A model generated the notes under the pieces. The model searched no databases, had not been told where the DNA came from, and saw nothing but the letters and a program-made list of their open reading frames with translations. 64,000 bases of DNA, from positions 62,001 to 126,000 of the forward strand of contig NZ_CP102592.1 of assembly GCF_025666195.1 (NCBI RefSeq). The letters run 5' to 3'. This document shows, piece by piece, positions 42,440-51,864 of this stretch. Position 1 is the stretch's first letter; each line of letters starts with the position of its first letter. Made by a program: the position numbers and the translations under genes. The stretch is from Xanthomonas sp. CFBP 8443 (GTDB lineage Bacteria > Pseudomonadota > Gammaproteobacteria > Xanthomonadales > Xanthomonadaceae).

Positions 42440-42830
42440 TCTGCAGGCCGGCGTTGCCGGCATCCGCGCGCCTTGCCGTTGTCGGCTTGAGTTGATGACG
42501 GCGAGGCGCCGGGTCGCCCTGGGCCGCCGGTCGTGCCCGGTGTGCGAAGGCCCGCTGTGACCGGAGCCGCACACCCGGCTGGCCCAACGACCGCCGATCG
42601 AGCGGTCGGCCGACGGTACGGTCGCATCTGCAGGCCGACGTTGCCCGGCATCCACGCGCGCTGCAGTCCGGCCCGGTGAGCGACGCAACAAAGTCGGCGC
42701 TGCCGGTTCTTGGGCCGATGCCGATGACGGCATGCGGGAGCGGCCCGGGTCGCCCCGGACCATCGTCGCGACCGGCGTTGCCGAGAAAGCCTGCTGCGAC
42801 CGGAGCCGAATGCCCGGCTAGCTCAACAAC
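42440..42830. repeat. Degenerate duplicated non-coding block
   Basis: CATCTGCAGGCCGGCGTTGC at about 42440 recurs with few changes at 42628. GATGACGGC...CGGGTCGCC...GACCGGAGCCG...CCCGGCT at 42495-42580 recurs at 42722-42822. The two copies are offset by about 190-230 bp because of indels. No reading frame is conserved between them. The remaining 41993-42439 contains only the sigma-28-type promoter. Confidence 0.6.
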
Positions 42831-43603
42831 CGTCGCATTTGCGCCTTCAGGCGCCGCCCGTGCGCGTGGAAATAGTCGCGCTCGGCGCGCCAGGCCGGGA
42901 ACCGCGCTTCCACTTCGCGCCAGAACGCGGGCGAGTGGTTGGCCTGGATCAGGTGGCACAGCTCGTGGACCAGCACGTACTCGAACGCCGACGGCCGCCC
43001 CAGCACCAGCGCCAGGTCCAGCGCCATCGAGCCGTCGGGCGCCAGCGAGCCCCATTGCGAGGACATCACCTTCAGCCGCACCCGCGCCGGCGCGCGCGGC
43101 AGCGACGGCAGGTACCTGGGCAGCCAGCGGCCGACGTCGGCGCGCGCCTGCGCTTCATAGAACTCGCGCAGCGCCCGCGCGATGGCCGCATCGCCGGCGC
43201 GCGCCGGCAGCTGCAGCTGCGCGCCCTCGGCATCGACCTGCAGGTGCGCGTAGCGGCCTTCGCTCCAGCGCAGCGGCAGGCGCTCGCCGCGCAGCGGCAG
43301 CCAGCCGGGCACGCCGCGTTCGAGGCCCGGTTCGTTGTCTTCGTCCTGGTAGCGCGCCAGCTGCTCGCCGAGCCAGTGCCGGTGCTCGAGCAGGAACCGC
43401 TCGCCGGACACCAGGCTGGCGCGCAGCGGCAGGGTCAGGCGCGCGCCGCGTTCGTCGACGCTGAGCTTGATCCGCCGCGCGCGCGGGTCGCGCACGCGCA
43501 GCACCTCGATCTCGCGCTCGTCCAACCGCAGGCGGACGAGGTCGCGTTCGACCGCCGCGGCAGGCGGCGCGATCAGGCGACGAAGGAAATCGGGCATGCG
43601 CAC
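42818..43603 (-). CDS. YgjP/SprT-like zinc metallopeptidase
   Basis: The protein has 261 residues (255 if the ATG at 43597 is used). The N-terminal half has the beta-rich part with RARRIKLSVDERGARLTLP. The C-terminal half holds KVMSSQWGSLAPDGSMALDL, then FEYVLVHELCHLIQANHSP (HExxH-type HELCH near residue 215) and a following FWREVEARFP with the third metal ligand. This is the YgjP-like (M48-type, DUF45) pattern. It is presumed cytoplasmic, and the natural substrate is unknown. Confidence 0.85.
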   Translation of the reverse strand: MRMPDFLRRLIAPPAAAVERDLVRLRLDEREIEVLRVRDPRARRIKLSVDERGARLTLPLRASLVSGERFLLEHRHWLGEQLARYQDEDNEPGLERGVPGWLPLRGERLPLRWSEGRYAHLQVDAEGAQLQLPARAGDAAIARALREFYEAQARADVGRWLPRYLPSLPRAPARVRLKVMSSQWGSLAPDGSMALDLALVLGRPSAFEYVLVHELCHLIQANHSPAFWREVEARFPAWRAERDYFHAHGRRLKAQMRRLLS

Positions 43604-43731
43604 AGCATACCGCTCATGCGTGCGTGCACGGTGACTGCGCGCACCGATCGCGCCGCATGCTTCAGCTGAATTCCGTCACGGGCGCCCCCGATCGTTCGGC
43701 AGGGGATCCGAGCAGCGCATGCCACGGCCCC

Positions 43732-44552
43732 TGTAGGAGCGGCTTCAGCCGCGACGAACGAAGTCAGGAAGCCGGCCGGTTTGGCAGCAGTCGGGACTGA
43801 AGTCCCTCCCACAGTGCACCCAGTCGGCATGCTGGGGCTCCTTTGTGGGAGCGACTTCAGTCGCGACGAGCGAAGTCAGGAAGTTGTCCGGCTTCGGTAG
43901 CTGCTGGCCGGGGCTGAAGCCCCTCCTACAGTGCACCTAACCAGCAGGCGCGGCTTGTGTAGGAGCGGCTTCAGCCGCGACGAACGAAGTCAGGAAGCCG
44001 GCCGGTTTGGCAGCAGTCGGGACTGAAGTCCCTCCCACAGTGCACCCAGCCGGCATGCTGGGGCTCCTTTGTGGGAGCGACTTCAGTCGCGACGAGCGAA
44101 GTCAGGAAGTTGTCCGGCTTCGGTAGCTGCTGGCCGGGGCTGAAGCCCCTCCTACAGTGCACCTAACCAGCAGGCGCGGCTTGTGTAGGAGCGGCTTCAG
44201 CCGCGACGAACGCAGCCGGAAAATTGCTCGGCTCCGGCAGCAGTCGGGACTGAAGTCCCTCCCACAGTGCACCCAGCCGGCATGCTGGGGCTCCTTTGTG
44301 GGAGCGACTTCAGTCGCGACGAGCGAAGTCAGGAAGTTGTCCGGCTTCGGTAGCTGCTGGCCGGGGCTGAAGCCCCTCCTACAGTGCACCCAACCAGCAG
44401 GCGCGGCTTGTGTAGGAGCTGCTTCAGCCGCGACGAACGCGGCCGGAAAATTGCTCGGCTCCGGCAGTCGGGACTGAAGTCCCTCCTACAGTGCACCCAG
44501 CGGGCATGCTGGGGCTCCCTTGTGGGAGCGACTTCAGTCGCGACGAGGGGAG
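43732..44552. repeat. Tandem array of 226-bp units, each with four REP monomers
   Basis: TGTAGGAGCGGCTTCAGCC starts units at 43732, 43958, 44184 and 44411. Each unit carries four REP types in order: GGAGCGGCTTCAG, GGGACTGAAGTCCC, GGGAGCGACTTCAG and GGGGCTGAAGCCCC, separated by spacers that are also conserved. The first two units are nearly identical, the third has a changed spacer, and the fourth is shortened, ending at 44552. Short minus-strand frames across it are repeat-derived and not genes. Confidence 0.92.
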
Positions 44553-44586
44553 CCGCCAGGTCGAGCGACTCGCTGCCGGCCTTGCC

Positions 44587-45495
44587 TCAGGCCTCTGCCT
44601 TGCTCAGCTTCAGCGCCTCTTCCAGCAGCAGGAACAGGCGCCGCACTTCGGCGCTCATCAGCGCGAAGCGGGCGTCCAGTTCGGCGCGCACGCCGTCCTG
44701 GTCGGCGTTCTCCAGTTGGTCCAGGGCGCCGTCGAGGAATTTCAGCTTGCGGATCACCAGGTCGTCGCCGAGCACGAAGGAGACGTGGTCGTCCAGGATC
44801 AGCGCCAGCTTGGTGACCTGCTTGCCGGCTTCCAGGTGCTTGTCGATCTCGTCGCAGCGCAGTTCCTGGTGCTGGCACTTGACCACCGCGCCGCCTTCGA
44901 TCGGATCCTTCATCTCGCACTCCTCGCCCAGGCTCAGGCCTTCGGGCAGGGGCTCGCCGGCGATCCAGCCGGTCAGGATCGAGCGCGGCGCCACTTCCGC
45001 GTTCAGCGGCAGCGCCGGGAAGCTGCCCAGCACGCCGCGGATCTCGGACATCACGTTCTCGCCGCTCTTGCGGCTGGAGGTGTCTACCGCGACGTAGCCG
45101 TGCTGCAGGTCGAGCATCGCGTCGGTGCGCGAGGTCTTGACGAAGGCGCGCGGCAGCAGCTCGTGGATCAGGTCGTCCTTGAGCCGCTTGCGCGCCTTGC
45201 CGCCGGGCCGGCGCCCTTCCTTCTCCTCGATCTCGGCGACCTTGCGCTCGAGCAGGTCGTTGACCACCGAACCGGGCAGGATCTTGTCCTCGCCGCCGAC
45301 GGTCAGCCACAGGAACTCGGCGATGCGGTGCGACAGCACCTCGCGCTCGTCGCGGCCGAACGGGGAGATGAAGCCGCGCGAGCTCATTTCCAGCGGGCCG
45401 ACCGGCTTGAGCTGGACCTCCGGCAGGAGCTTGTCGATCTCGGAGAAGTCGAGGGTGGTGGGGAAGCGGAACAGGGTCAGGTTGCGAAAGAACAT
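44587..45495 (-). CDS. rdgC: Recombination-associated protein RdgC
   Basis: The ATG at 45495 gives 302 residues beginning MFFRNLTLFRFP, the conserved start; an upstream start at 45567 adds non-conserved residues. Conserved segments are GFISPFGRDE, ILPGSVVNDLLERKVAEIEE, RPGGKARKRLKDDLIHELLP and MSAEVRRLF. RdgC is a ring-shaped dimer that binds double-stranded DNA and restrains RecA. Length is normal. Confidence 0.94.
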   Translation of the reverse strand: MFFRNLTLFRFPTTLDFSEIDKLLPEVQLKPVGPLEMSSRGFISPFGRDEREVLSHRIAEFLWLTVGGEDKILPGSVVNDLLERKVAEIEEKEGRRPGGKARKRLKDDLIHELLPRAFVKTSRTDAMLDLQHGYVAVDTSSRKSGENVMSEIRGVLGSFPALPLNAEVAPRSILTGWIAGEPLPEGLSLGEECEMKDPIEGGAVVKCQHQELRCDEIDKHLEAGKQVTKLALILDDHVSFVLGDDLVIRKLKFLDGALDQLENADQDGVRAELDARFALMSAEVRRLFLLLEEALKLSKAEA

Positions 45496-45612
45496 CGAGC
45501 ATCCAGCAGAAGGAAAACGGAACGGCCCGGCGCCAGGCGCAGGGTGGGGCAGCGGGCATTGTCGCATCGCTCCCGCCCCGATACCGCAACGCGCGGTTCA
45601 GCGGCCGATGCG

Positions 45613-46485
45613 TCAGGCCCCGTCGTCCAGCGGCCAGCCGGCGGCGGACCCGCCAGCGGCGGCGCCGAGCGTGCGGAAATCGAACAGGGCCGGGTCGGCC
45701 AGCTGCGCCGGCTGCACGTTGCCCATGGCGCGCGCGATCTGCTCGATGCGGCCCGGATGCTCGCGGTCCCACTGCTGCAGCATCAGCCCGACCTGGCGCC
45801 GCTGCAGGTTGTCCTGGCTGCCGCACAGCGTGCACGGGATCAGCGGGAAGCCGCGTGCCTGCGCGTACTCGGCGATGTCGGCCTCGCGCACGTAGGCCAG
45901 CGGCCGGATCACCACGTGCTGGCCATCGTCGCTGCGCAGCTTGGGCGCCATCGCCGCCAGCTTTGCGTGGAAGAACAGGTTCATGAAGAACGTGGCGACG
46001 AGGTCGTCACGGTGATGGCCCAGCGCGATCTTGCTGATGCCGTTCTCGGCGGCGTAGCGGTACAGCGCGCCGCGGCGCAGCCGCGAGCACAGCGAACACA
46101 GGGTCTTGCCCTCGGGCACCACGCGGCTGACCACCGAATAGGTGTCCTGCTCGATCACGTGCCAGGCCACGCCGAGCGCGCGCAGGTAGTCGGGCAGCAC
46201 CTGCTCGGGAAAGCCGGGCTGCTTCTGGTCCAGGTTCACCGCCACCAGCTCGAACGGCACCGGCGCCTTGCGTTGCAACTGCAGCAGGATGTCCAGCAGC
46301 GTGTAGCTGTCCTTGCCGCCGGACAGGCACACCATCACCTTGTCGCCGGCTTCGATCATGCCGAAATCGGCGATCGCCTGGCCGACCTGCCGGCACAGGC
46401 GCTTGCCCAACGCCGACGGCGTACGCCGCTCGCGCGGGGCGGGATCGGCAAGGCGTTGCGGCAGGGGCAGGGGCGTGGACGGCAT
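45613..46485 (-). CDS. ttcA: tRNA 2-thiocytidine synthetase TtcA
   Basis: The protein has 290 residues and thiolates cytidine 32 of tRNA using a [4Fe-4S] cluster. The PP-loop is [16 protein letters not shown] (about residues 50-65), and the cluster cysteines are in the pairs CSLCSR and [24 protein letters not shown] is the second conserved block. The ATG at 46485 is preferred because the earlier frame is arginine-rich and not conserved-looking. Confidence 0.94.
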   Translation of the reverse strand: MPSTPLPLPQRLADPAPRERRTPSALGKRLCRQVGQAIADFGMIEAGDKVMVCLSGGKDSYTLLDILLQLQRKAPVPFELVAVNLDQKQPGFPEQVLPDYLRALGVAWHVIEQDTYSVVSRVVPEGKTLCSLCSRLRRGALYRYAAENGISKIALGHHRDDLVATFFMNLFFHAKLAAMAPKLRSDDGQHVVIRPLAYVREADIAEYAQARGFPLIPCTLCGSQDNLQRRQVGLMLQQWDREHPGRIEQIARAMGNVQPAQLADPALFDFRTLGAAAGGSAAGWPLDDGA

Positions 46486-47033
46486 CGGCGCGCATTGTAG
46501 TCGGCGCGACGCGGGGCGCGTTGCAATGGAAGCACGCACCGCGCTCAGGAGGCGCTGCGCGTGATCCCGACAACGGCACGGCACCGGGGTGGTGCGCACG
46601 CGATGCGCATGGATGGCGCAGCGCAGCAAGCGTTTCGCCGATGGGCTGGGTAAAGTCGGCGTGTCCCCGGCTTGCGAACGCATCTGATGGCCCCGTCGGC
46701 TTCCCTCCGCAGTGAAGCTTTTTTTAGTCCGGTTTCTGGTAGCGCTACCATAACGTTGCGTCCGTCACGGTTCGCTCGCGGCAGCGGCCGTCGGTCGTCG
46801 TTCGGCATCGCCTGCGCTGGCACCAGGCCGCGCCGCCACGGCGGGCAAGGTGCCTGCGCCATCTGTATCGAACATCCGCGCGTCGCCGCTGGCGCTCACC
46901 AGCCGTGGCTGTGCGCACTGCCCCATCCATTCGCGGCCGCGTCGGCCGCCGTCTCGGCTGCCGGCATCGTGCCGGCCCGGCGGCGGCAACGCGCGTCCTC
47001 TTCTTCCTCCCACTGCACAGGACTCCATCTCCC
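46486..47033. other. Leader region of xylA, no gene visible
   Basis: This 548-bp region lies between divergently oriented ttcA and xylA. Its only clear element is the XylR box at 46737-46750. Several open frames cross it but none has a plausible start or composition. The long distance from box to xylA start (about 285 bp) implies a long untranslated leader or a second promoter. Confidence 0.5.
46737..46750. promoter_or_regulatory. XylR operator (xyl box)
   Basis: TGGTAGCGCTACCA is a perfect 14-bp palindrome. It is the expected half-sites-with-CG-centre type of LacI-family operators and matches the xyl box known for xanthomonad XylR (TGGTAGCGCTAACA) at 13 of 14 positions. It is the only perfect copy in the locus. 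Confidence 0.85.
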
Positions 47034-48374
47034 ATGAGCAACTCCGTCTATATCGGCGCCAAGGAATACTTCCCGGGCATCGGCCGCATCGCGTTCGAAG
47101 GCAAGGCCTCGGACAACCCGCTGGCGTTCAAGGTCTACGATGCGACCAAGCGCATCGGCGACAAGACCATGGCCGAGCACCTGCGCTTCGCGGTGGCGTA
47201 CTGGCACAGCTTCTGCGGCAACGGCGCCGATCCGTTCGGGCCGGGCACGCGCGCCTATCCGTGGGACGCCGGCAGCGATGCGCTGGGCCGCGCCGAAGCC
47301 AAGGCCGACGCGGCGTTCGAGTTCTTCACCAAGCTCGGCGTGCCGTACTACTGCTTCCACGACATCGACCTGGCGCCGGACGCGGACGACGTCGGCCAGT
47401 ACGAGAAGAATCTGCAGCACATGGTCGGCATCGCCAAGCAGCGCCAGGCCGACACCGGCATCAAGCTGCTGTGGGGCACGGCCAACCTGTTCTCGCACCC
47501 GCGCTACATGAACGGCGCGTCGACCAACCCGGACTTCAACGTTGTCGCGCGCGCGGCGGTGCAGGTCAAGGCCGCGCTCGACGCCACGGTGGAGCTGGGC
47601 GGGGAGAACTACGTGTTCTGGGGCGGCCGCGAAGGCTATGCCAGCCTGCACAACACGCAGATGAAGCGCGAGCAGGACAACATGGCGCGGTTCCTGACCA
47701 TCGCGCGCGACTACGGCCGCAGCATCGGCTTCACCGGCAATTTCCTGATCGAGCCCAAGCCGATGGAGCCGATGAAGCACCAGTACGATTTCGACAGCGC
47801 CACGGTGATCGGCTTCCTGCGCCAGCACGGCCTGGACCAGGACTTCAAGCTCAACATCGAGGCCAATCACGCCACGCTGTCGGGCCACAGCTTCGAGCAC
47901 GACCTGCAGGTCGCGTCCGATGCGGGCCTGCTGGGCAGCATCGACGCCAACCGCGGCAACCCGCAGAACGGCTGGGACACCGACCAGTTCCCGACCGACC
48001 TGTACGACACGGTGGGGGCGATGCTGGTGGTGCTGCGGCAGGGCGGGCTGGCGCCGGGCGGGCTGAACTTCGACGCCAAGGTGCGGCGCGAGTCGTCCGA
48101 TCCGCAGGACCTGTTCCTGGCGCACATCGGCGGCATGGACGCGTTCGCGCGCGGGCTGGAGGTTGCGCATGCGCTGCTGACGGCCTCGCCGCTGGAGCAG
48201 TGGCGCGCCGAGCGCTACAGCAGCTTCGACAGCGGCGCCGGCGCGGCGTTCGCCGCCGGCAGCAGCACCCTGGCGGACCTGGCGGCGCACGCGGCCAAGG
48301 CCGGCGCGCCCCAGCAGGCCAGCGGCCGCCAGGAAGCCTACGAGAACCTGATCAACCAGTACCTGATTCGCTGA
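47034..48374 (+). CDS. xylA: Xylose isomerase
   Basis: The protein has 446 residues and converts D-xylose to D-xylulose. Conserved sites include [11 protein letters not shown] (active-site His and Asp), [30 protein letters not shown] (metal-binding Glu), [17 protein letters not shown] (second metal site) and [19 protein letters not shown]. The ATG at 47034 begins the conserved [13 protein letters not shown]. No xylulokinase gene is adjacent, so the next step must be encoded elsewhere. An upstream xyl box suggests repression by XylR without xylose. Confidence 0.96.
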   Translation: MSNSVYIGAKEYFPGIGRIAFEGKASDNPLAFKVYDATKRIGDKTMAEHLRFAVAYWHSFCGNGADPFGPGTRAYPWDAGSDALGRAEAKADAAFEFFTKLGVPYYCFHDIDLAPDADDVGQYEKNLQHMVGIAKQRQADTGIKLLWGTANLFSHPRYMNGASTNPDFNVVARAAVQVKAALDATVELGGENYVFWGGREGYASLHNTQMKREQDNMARFLTIARDYGRSIGFTGNFLIEPKPMEPMKHQYDFDSATVIGFLRQHGLDQDFKLNIEANHATLSGHSFEHDLQVASDAGLLGSIDANRGNPQNGWDTDQFPTDLYDTVGAMLVVLRQGGLAPGGLNFDAKVRRESSDPQDLFLAHIGGMDAFARGLEVAHALLTASPLEQWRAERYSSFDSGAGAAFAAGSSTLADLAAHAAKAGAPQQASGRQEAYENLINQYLIR

Positions 48375-48400
48375 TGCGGAGCAGGCCGACCGCCGCCGCG

Positions 48401-49477
48401 TCAGCGCCGCTCGGCGCGCGCGGTGGCCGGTGCGGCGACCGAATCGCGCTTGACCAGCTGATGAGCGAGCACATGATCGATCCTTGCCCGAGCCGTGTGT
48501 TCCTTGCTGCGGATGCTGCGCAGCAGGATGTCGATCGCCGCGTCGGCCATCGCCGCGATCGGCTGGCGGATGGTGGTCAGTTCCGGCCACACCGCGGTCG
48601 CGGCCGAGGTGTCGTCGAAGCCGACCACCGACAGGTCGCGCGGCACGTCCAGGCCGCGCCGGTGCGCGACCGAGATTGCCGCGGCGGCCATGTCGTCGTT
48701 GCTGGCGATGATCGCGCTGGGCCGCTGGCGCCGCGACAGCAGCTTCTCGGCGGCGTCCAGGCCGGAGCGGTAGGTGTAGTCGCCCGGCTGCAGCAGGTGC
48801 CGGTCCAGGCGCAGGCCGGCCTCGGCCAGCGCCGCCTGGAAGCCTTCGAAACGGCGCGCGCTGGCCGACAGGTTGGAGCGGCCGGCGATGTAGCCGATGC
48901 GGGTATGGCCCTGCGCGATCAGGTAGGCGGTGATGTCCTTGCTGGCGTTGAACTCGTCCACGCGCACGCAGGCCACCCGGTCGCTGAAACGGTCGGAGGC
49001 GATCGCCACCACCGGCACCTTGGCACGCACCAGTTCGTGGATCGCGGCCTCCGATTCGCACAGCGGCGGCGGCAGGATCACCCCGGCCACACCGCTCTTG
49101 GCCAGCTTGCGCGCGGCCTTGCGTTCGACTTCGGCGCCGAGGTCGTCCCAGTAGTCCACCACCACCTGGATCGAGGTGCGCGAGGCGGCGCGCAGCACGC
49201 CGACCAGCAGCTCGCCCAGGTAGGCGCCGCTGGGATTGCTGTAGATCAGCGCGACCCGCGTGCTCTGCGCGGCGGCCAGGGCGCTGGCCGCCAGGTTCGG
49301 CGTGTAGCCGAGCGTGTCGACCGCGCGCATGACCTGCTCGCGGGTGGTGTCGCGCACGTTGCCCTGGCCGTTGATCACCCGCGACACGGTCATCGGCGAG
49401 ACCTTGGCGAGCGCGGCCACCTCGTCGATGGTCACGGCAAGGCTCTTGCGGCGAACCGATTTCCTGACCTTCTCCAA
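48401..49477 (-). CDS. xylR: LacI-family regulator XylR
   Basis: The TTG at 49477 gives 358 residues (MEKVRKSVRRKSLAVTIDEV). The frame is open further upstream to 49657, but that part is arginine-rich and unlikely to be translated. The HTH is TIDEVAALAKVSPMTVSRVI, followed by the hinge helix (LAASALAAAQS). The ligand-binding domain contains VALIYSNPSGAYLGELL, GYIAGRSNLSAS, AIIASNDDMAAAAI and LSVVGFDDTSAA. It lies between xylA and the hydrolase operon, transcribed opposite to both. This is the position of XylR, the repressor of the xylan regulon in xanthomonads. Confidence 0.9.
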   Translation of the reverse strand: MEKVRKSVRRKSLAVTIDEVAALAKVSPMTVSRVINGQGNVRDTTREQVMRAVDTLGYTPNLAASALAAAQSTRVALIYSNPSGAYLGELLVGVLRAASRTSIQVVVDYWDDLGAEVERKAARKLAKSGVAGVILPPPLCESEAAIHELVRAKVPVVAIASDRFSDRVACVRVDEFNASKDITAYLIAQGHTRIGYIAGRSNLSASARRFEGFQAALAEAGLRLDRHLLQPGDYTYRSGLDAAEKLLSRRQRPSAIIASNDDMAAAAISVAHRRGLDVPRDLSVVGFDDTSAATAVWPELTTIRQPIAAMADAAIDILLRSIRSKEHTARARIDHVLAHQLVKRDSVAAPATARAERR

Positions 49478-49659
49478 GATGTGCCTCTTCGCTGGCTTGC
49501 GGGCGTGGATCTCGACCGGGGACGTCCTGCGCAAGCCCCGTGTGCGGCGGCGCCGCGGCACGGTGTGGATCCCGATGCGAGTGAGGCCTGCATGGTACCG
49601 GGAAGCCGGGTGGGCGGCGACCGCCGGCGGACGCCGGCGCCGCGCAGCGGGGCGCACGC

Positions 49660-51864
49660 ATGAGCGCCATCGTCACGCCGCAGCGCGCGCAATCGCCGCA
49701 GCGCCCCGCGCGCGGCGGATGGCTGCGCTGCGCCGTCCTGTGGCTGGCGCTGCTATTGCCGGCCGCCGCGGCGCAGGCCGAGGATGGCTACGACCTGTGG
49801 CTGCGCTACCAGCCGCTGCCAGAGGCGCAGGCCGCGCCGTGGCGCGCGGCGGCGACGCAACTGGTGGCCAGCGCCGACACGCCGATGCAGGTGGCCGCGC
49901 GCGATGAGCTGCGCCGCGGCCTGGGCGGCCTGCTCGGCGCAGAACCGCCGCTTGCCCCCAGCGCCGACCGCGCCGGCGCGATCGTGCTCGGCACCCCGGC
50001 CACGCCGGCGATCGCGCGGCTTCGGCTGGACACGCGCGGCCTGGGCGAGGAGGGCTACCTGATCCGCAGCGTGGTGGTGGACGGGCGCCCCGCGACCGCG
50101 ATCGTCGGCGGCGGCGAGCGCGGCGCGCTGTATGCGGCCTTCCGCTTCCTGCGCCTGCTGCAGACCGGGCAGGCGCCGGCGCCGCTCGCGTTGCGCGATG
50201 CGCCGCGGGTGAAGCTGCGCGTGCTCGACCACTGGGACAACCTGGACGGCGTGGTCGAACGCGGCTACGCCGGCGCCTCGCTGTGGGACTGGCAGAAGCT
50301 GCCCGGTTACGTGGACCCGCGCTATACCGACTACGCGCGCGCCAACGCCTCGATCGGTATCAACGGCGCGGTGCTGAACAACGTCAATGCCAACGCCTGG
50401 AGCCTGACCCCGGCGTACCTGGACAAGACCGCGGCGCTGGCTGCGGCGCTGCGTCCGTACGGCATCCGCGTGTATCTGAGCGCGCGCTTCAGCGCCCCGA
50501 TCGAGATCGGCGGACTGGCCACCGCCGATCCGCTGGACCCGGCGGTGCGGCGCTGGTGGCGGACCAAGGCCGACGAGATCTACGCGCGCATTCCCGATTT
50601 CGGCGGCTTCCTGGTCAAGGCCAATTCCGAAGGCCAGCCCGGCCCGCAGGACTACGGGCGCAGCCACGCCGACGGCGCCAACATGCTCGCCGATGCGCTG
50701 GCGCCGCACCGCGGGGTGGTGATGTGGCGGGCCTTCGTCTATTCGCACGAGCAGCCGGACGACCGCGCCAAGCAGGCCTACAGCGAGTTCGTGCCGCTGG
50801 ACGGCAAGTTCCGCGACAACGTGGTGGTGCAGGTCAAGAACGGCGCCATCGACTTCCAGCCGCGCGAGCCGTTCCATCCGCTGTTCGGGGCGATGCCGAA
50901 GACGCCGCTGATGCTGGAATTCCAGATCACCAAGGAGTACCTGGGCTTCGCCACGCACCTGGTCTACCTGGGCACGCTGTACCAGGAAACCCTGCAAGCG
51001 GATACGCAGCGCGGCAAGCGCGCGACGGTGGCGCGGGTGGTGGAGGGTGCGGTGGACAAGCACGCGCTCAGCGGCATCGCCGGGGTCGCCAACATCGGCG
51101 CCGACCGCACCTGGTCCGGCTCGATCTTCGACCAGGCCAACTGGTACGCGTTCGGGCGGCTGGCGTGGGATCCGCAGGGCGATGCGCAGGCGATCGCCGA
51201 GGACTGGGTGCGGATGACGTTCGGCAACGACCCGGCGCTGGTCGCGCCGGTGGTCGGGATGATGATGGCTTCGCACCAGGCGGCGGTCGACTACATGACT
51301 CCGCTCGGCCTGCATCACCTGATGGGCCGCGGCCACCACTACGGCCCGGCGCCGTGGGATGCGGGCAGCGCGCGGCCGGACTGGGACCCGGTGTACTACC
51401 ACCGCGCCGACCGCAACGGCATCGGCTTCGACCGTAGTGCGACCGGCAGCAACGCGGTGGCGCAGTACGCGCCGCCGCTGGCGCGCCGCTTCGGCGACGT
51501 GCGCACGGTGCCGGAGGAATACCTGCTGTGGTTCCACCACGTGCCGTGGGACCACCGCATGGCCTCGGGCCGGCCGCTGTGGGACGAACTGCTCGGCCGC
51601 TACGACCACGGCGTGGCCGAGGTGGCGCGGATGCGCGCGACCTGGGCCGGGTTGGCACCGTACGTGGATGCGCAGCGCCATCGCCAGGTCGCCGATTTCC
51701 TGGCGATCCAGCAGCAGGAGGCGCAATGGTGGCGCGATGCCAGCATCGCCTATTGGCAACACGTGTCCGGGCGCGCGCTGCCGCCGGGGACCGCGCCACC
51801 GGCGCATCCGTTGCCGTACTACCAGGCACTGCGTTTTCCGTACGCACCGGGGAATCCGAAATGA
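49660..51864 (+). CDS. agu67A: GH67 alpha-glucuronidase
   Basis: The protein has 734 residues with a signal peptide (AVLWLALLLPAAAAQAEDG). It removes (4-O-methyl)-glucuronic acid from the non-reducing end of xylo-oligosaccharides. The GH67 domains follow in order: N-terminal beta domain, TIM barrel from about 170, helical C-terminal domain. The catalytic acid is in KANSEGQPGPQDYGR and the catalytic carboxylate pair is in VQVKNGAIDFQPREP. It is the first gene of the operon; the 182-bp divergent region with xylR shows no perfect xyl box, only GGTACC-like half sequence. Periplasmic. Confidence 0.95.
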   Translation: MSAIVTPQRAQSPQRPARGGWLRCAVLWLALLLPAAAAQAEDGYDLWLRYQPLPEAQAAPWRAAATQLVASADTPMQVAARDELRRGLGGLLGAEPPLAPSADRAGAIVLGTPATPAIARLRLDTRGLGEEGYLIRSVVVDGRPATAIVGGGERGALYAAFRFLRLLQTGQAPAPLALRDAPRVKLRVLDHWDNLDGVVERGYAGASLWDWQKLPGYVDPRYTDYARANASIGINGAVLNNVNANAWSLTPAYLDKTAALAAALRPYGIRVYLSARFSAPIEIGGLATADPLDPAVRRWWRTKADEIYARIPDFGGFLVKANSEGQPGPQDYGRSHADGANMLADALAPHRGVVMWRAFVYSHEQPDDRAKQAYSEFVPLDGKFRDNVVVQVKNGAIDFQPREPFHPLFGAMPKTPLMLEFQITKEYLGFATHLVYLGTLYQETLQADTQRGKRATVARVVEGAVDKHALSGIAGVANIGADRTWSGSIFDQANWYAFGRLAWDPQGDAQAIAEDWVRMTFGNDPALVAPVVGMMMASHQAAVDYMTPLGLHHLMGRGHHYGPAPWDAGSARPDWDPVYYHRADRNGIGFDRSATGSNAVAQYAPPLARRFGDVRTVPEEYLLWFHHVPWDHRMASGRPLWDELLGRYDHGVAEVARMRATWAGLAPYVDAQRHRQVADFLAIQQQEAQWWRDASIAYWQHVSGRALPPGTAPPAHPLPYYQALRFPYAPGNPK

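Noticed and set aside
42435..43055. A 206-codon minus-strand frame and several plus-strand frames in the duplicated block
   Set aside because: Frames are not conserved between the two copies of the block, and the real YgjP-like gene overlaps the right part.
43573..44389. Short minus-strand frames encoding HCRRGFSPGQQ-like and HCGRDFSPD-like peptides
   Set aside because: These are translations of REP palindromes and recur wherever REPs occur; no gene.
43732..44552. Regularly spaced repeats resembling a CRISPR array
   Set aside because: The unit is 226 bp, the spacers are repeated too, and the repeats are REP palindromes. No cas gene is present.
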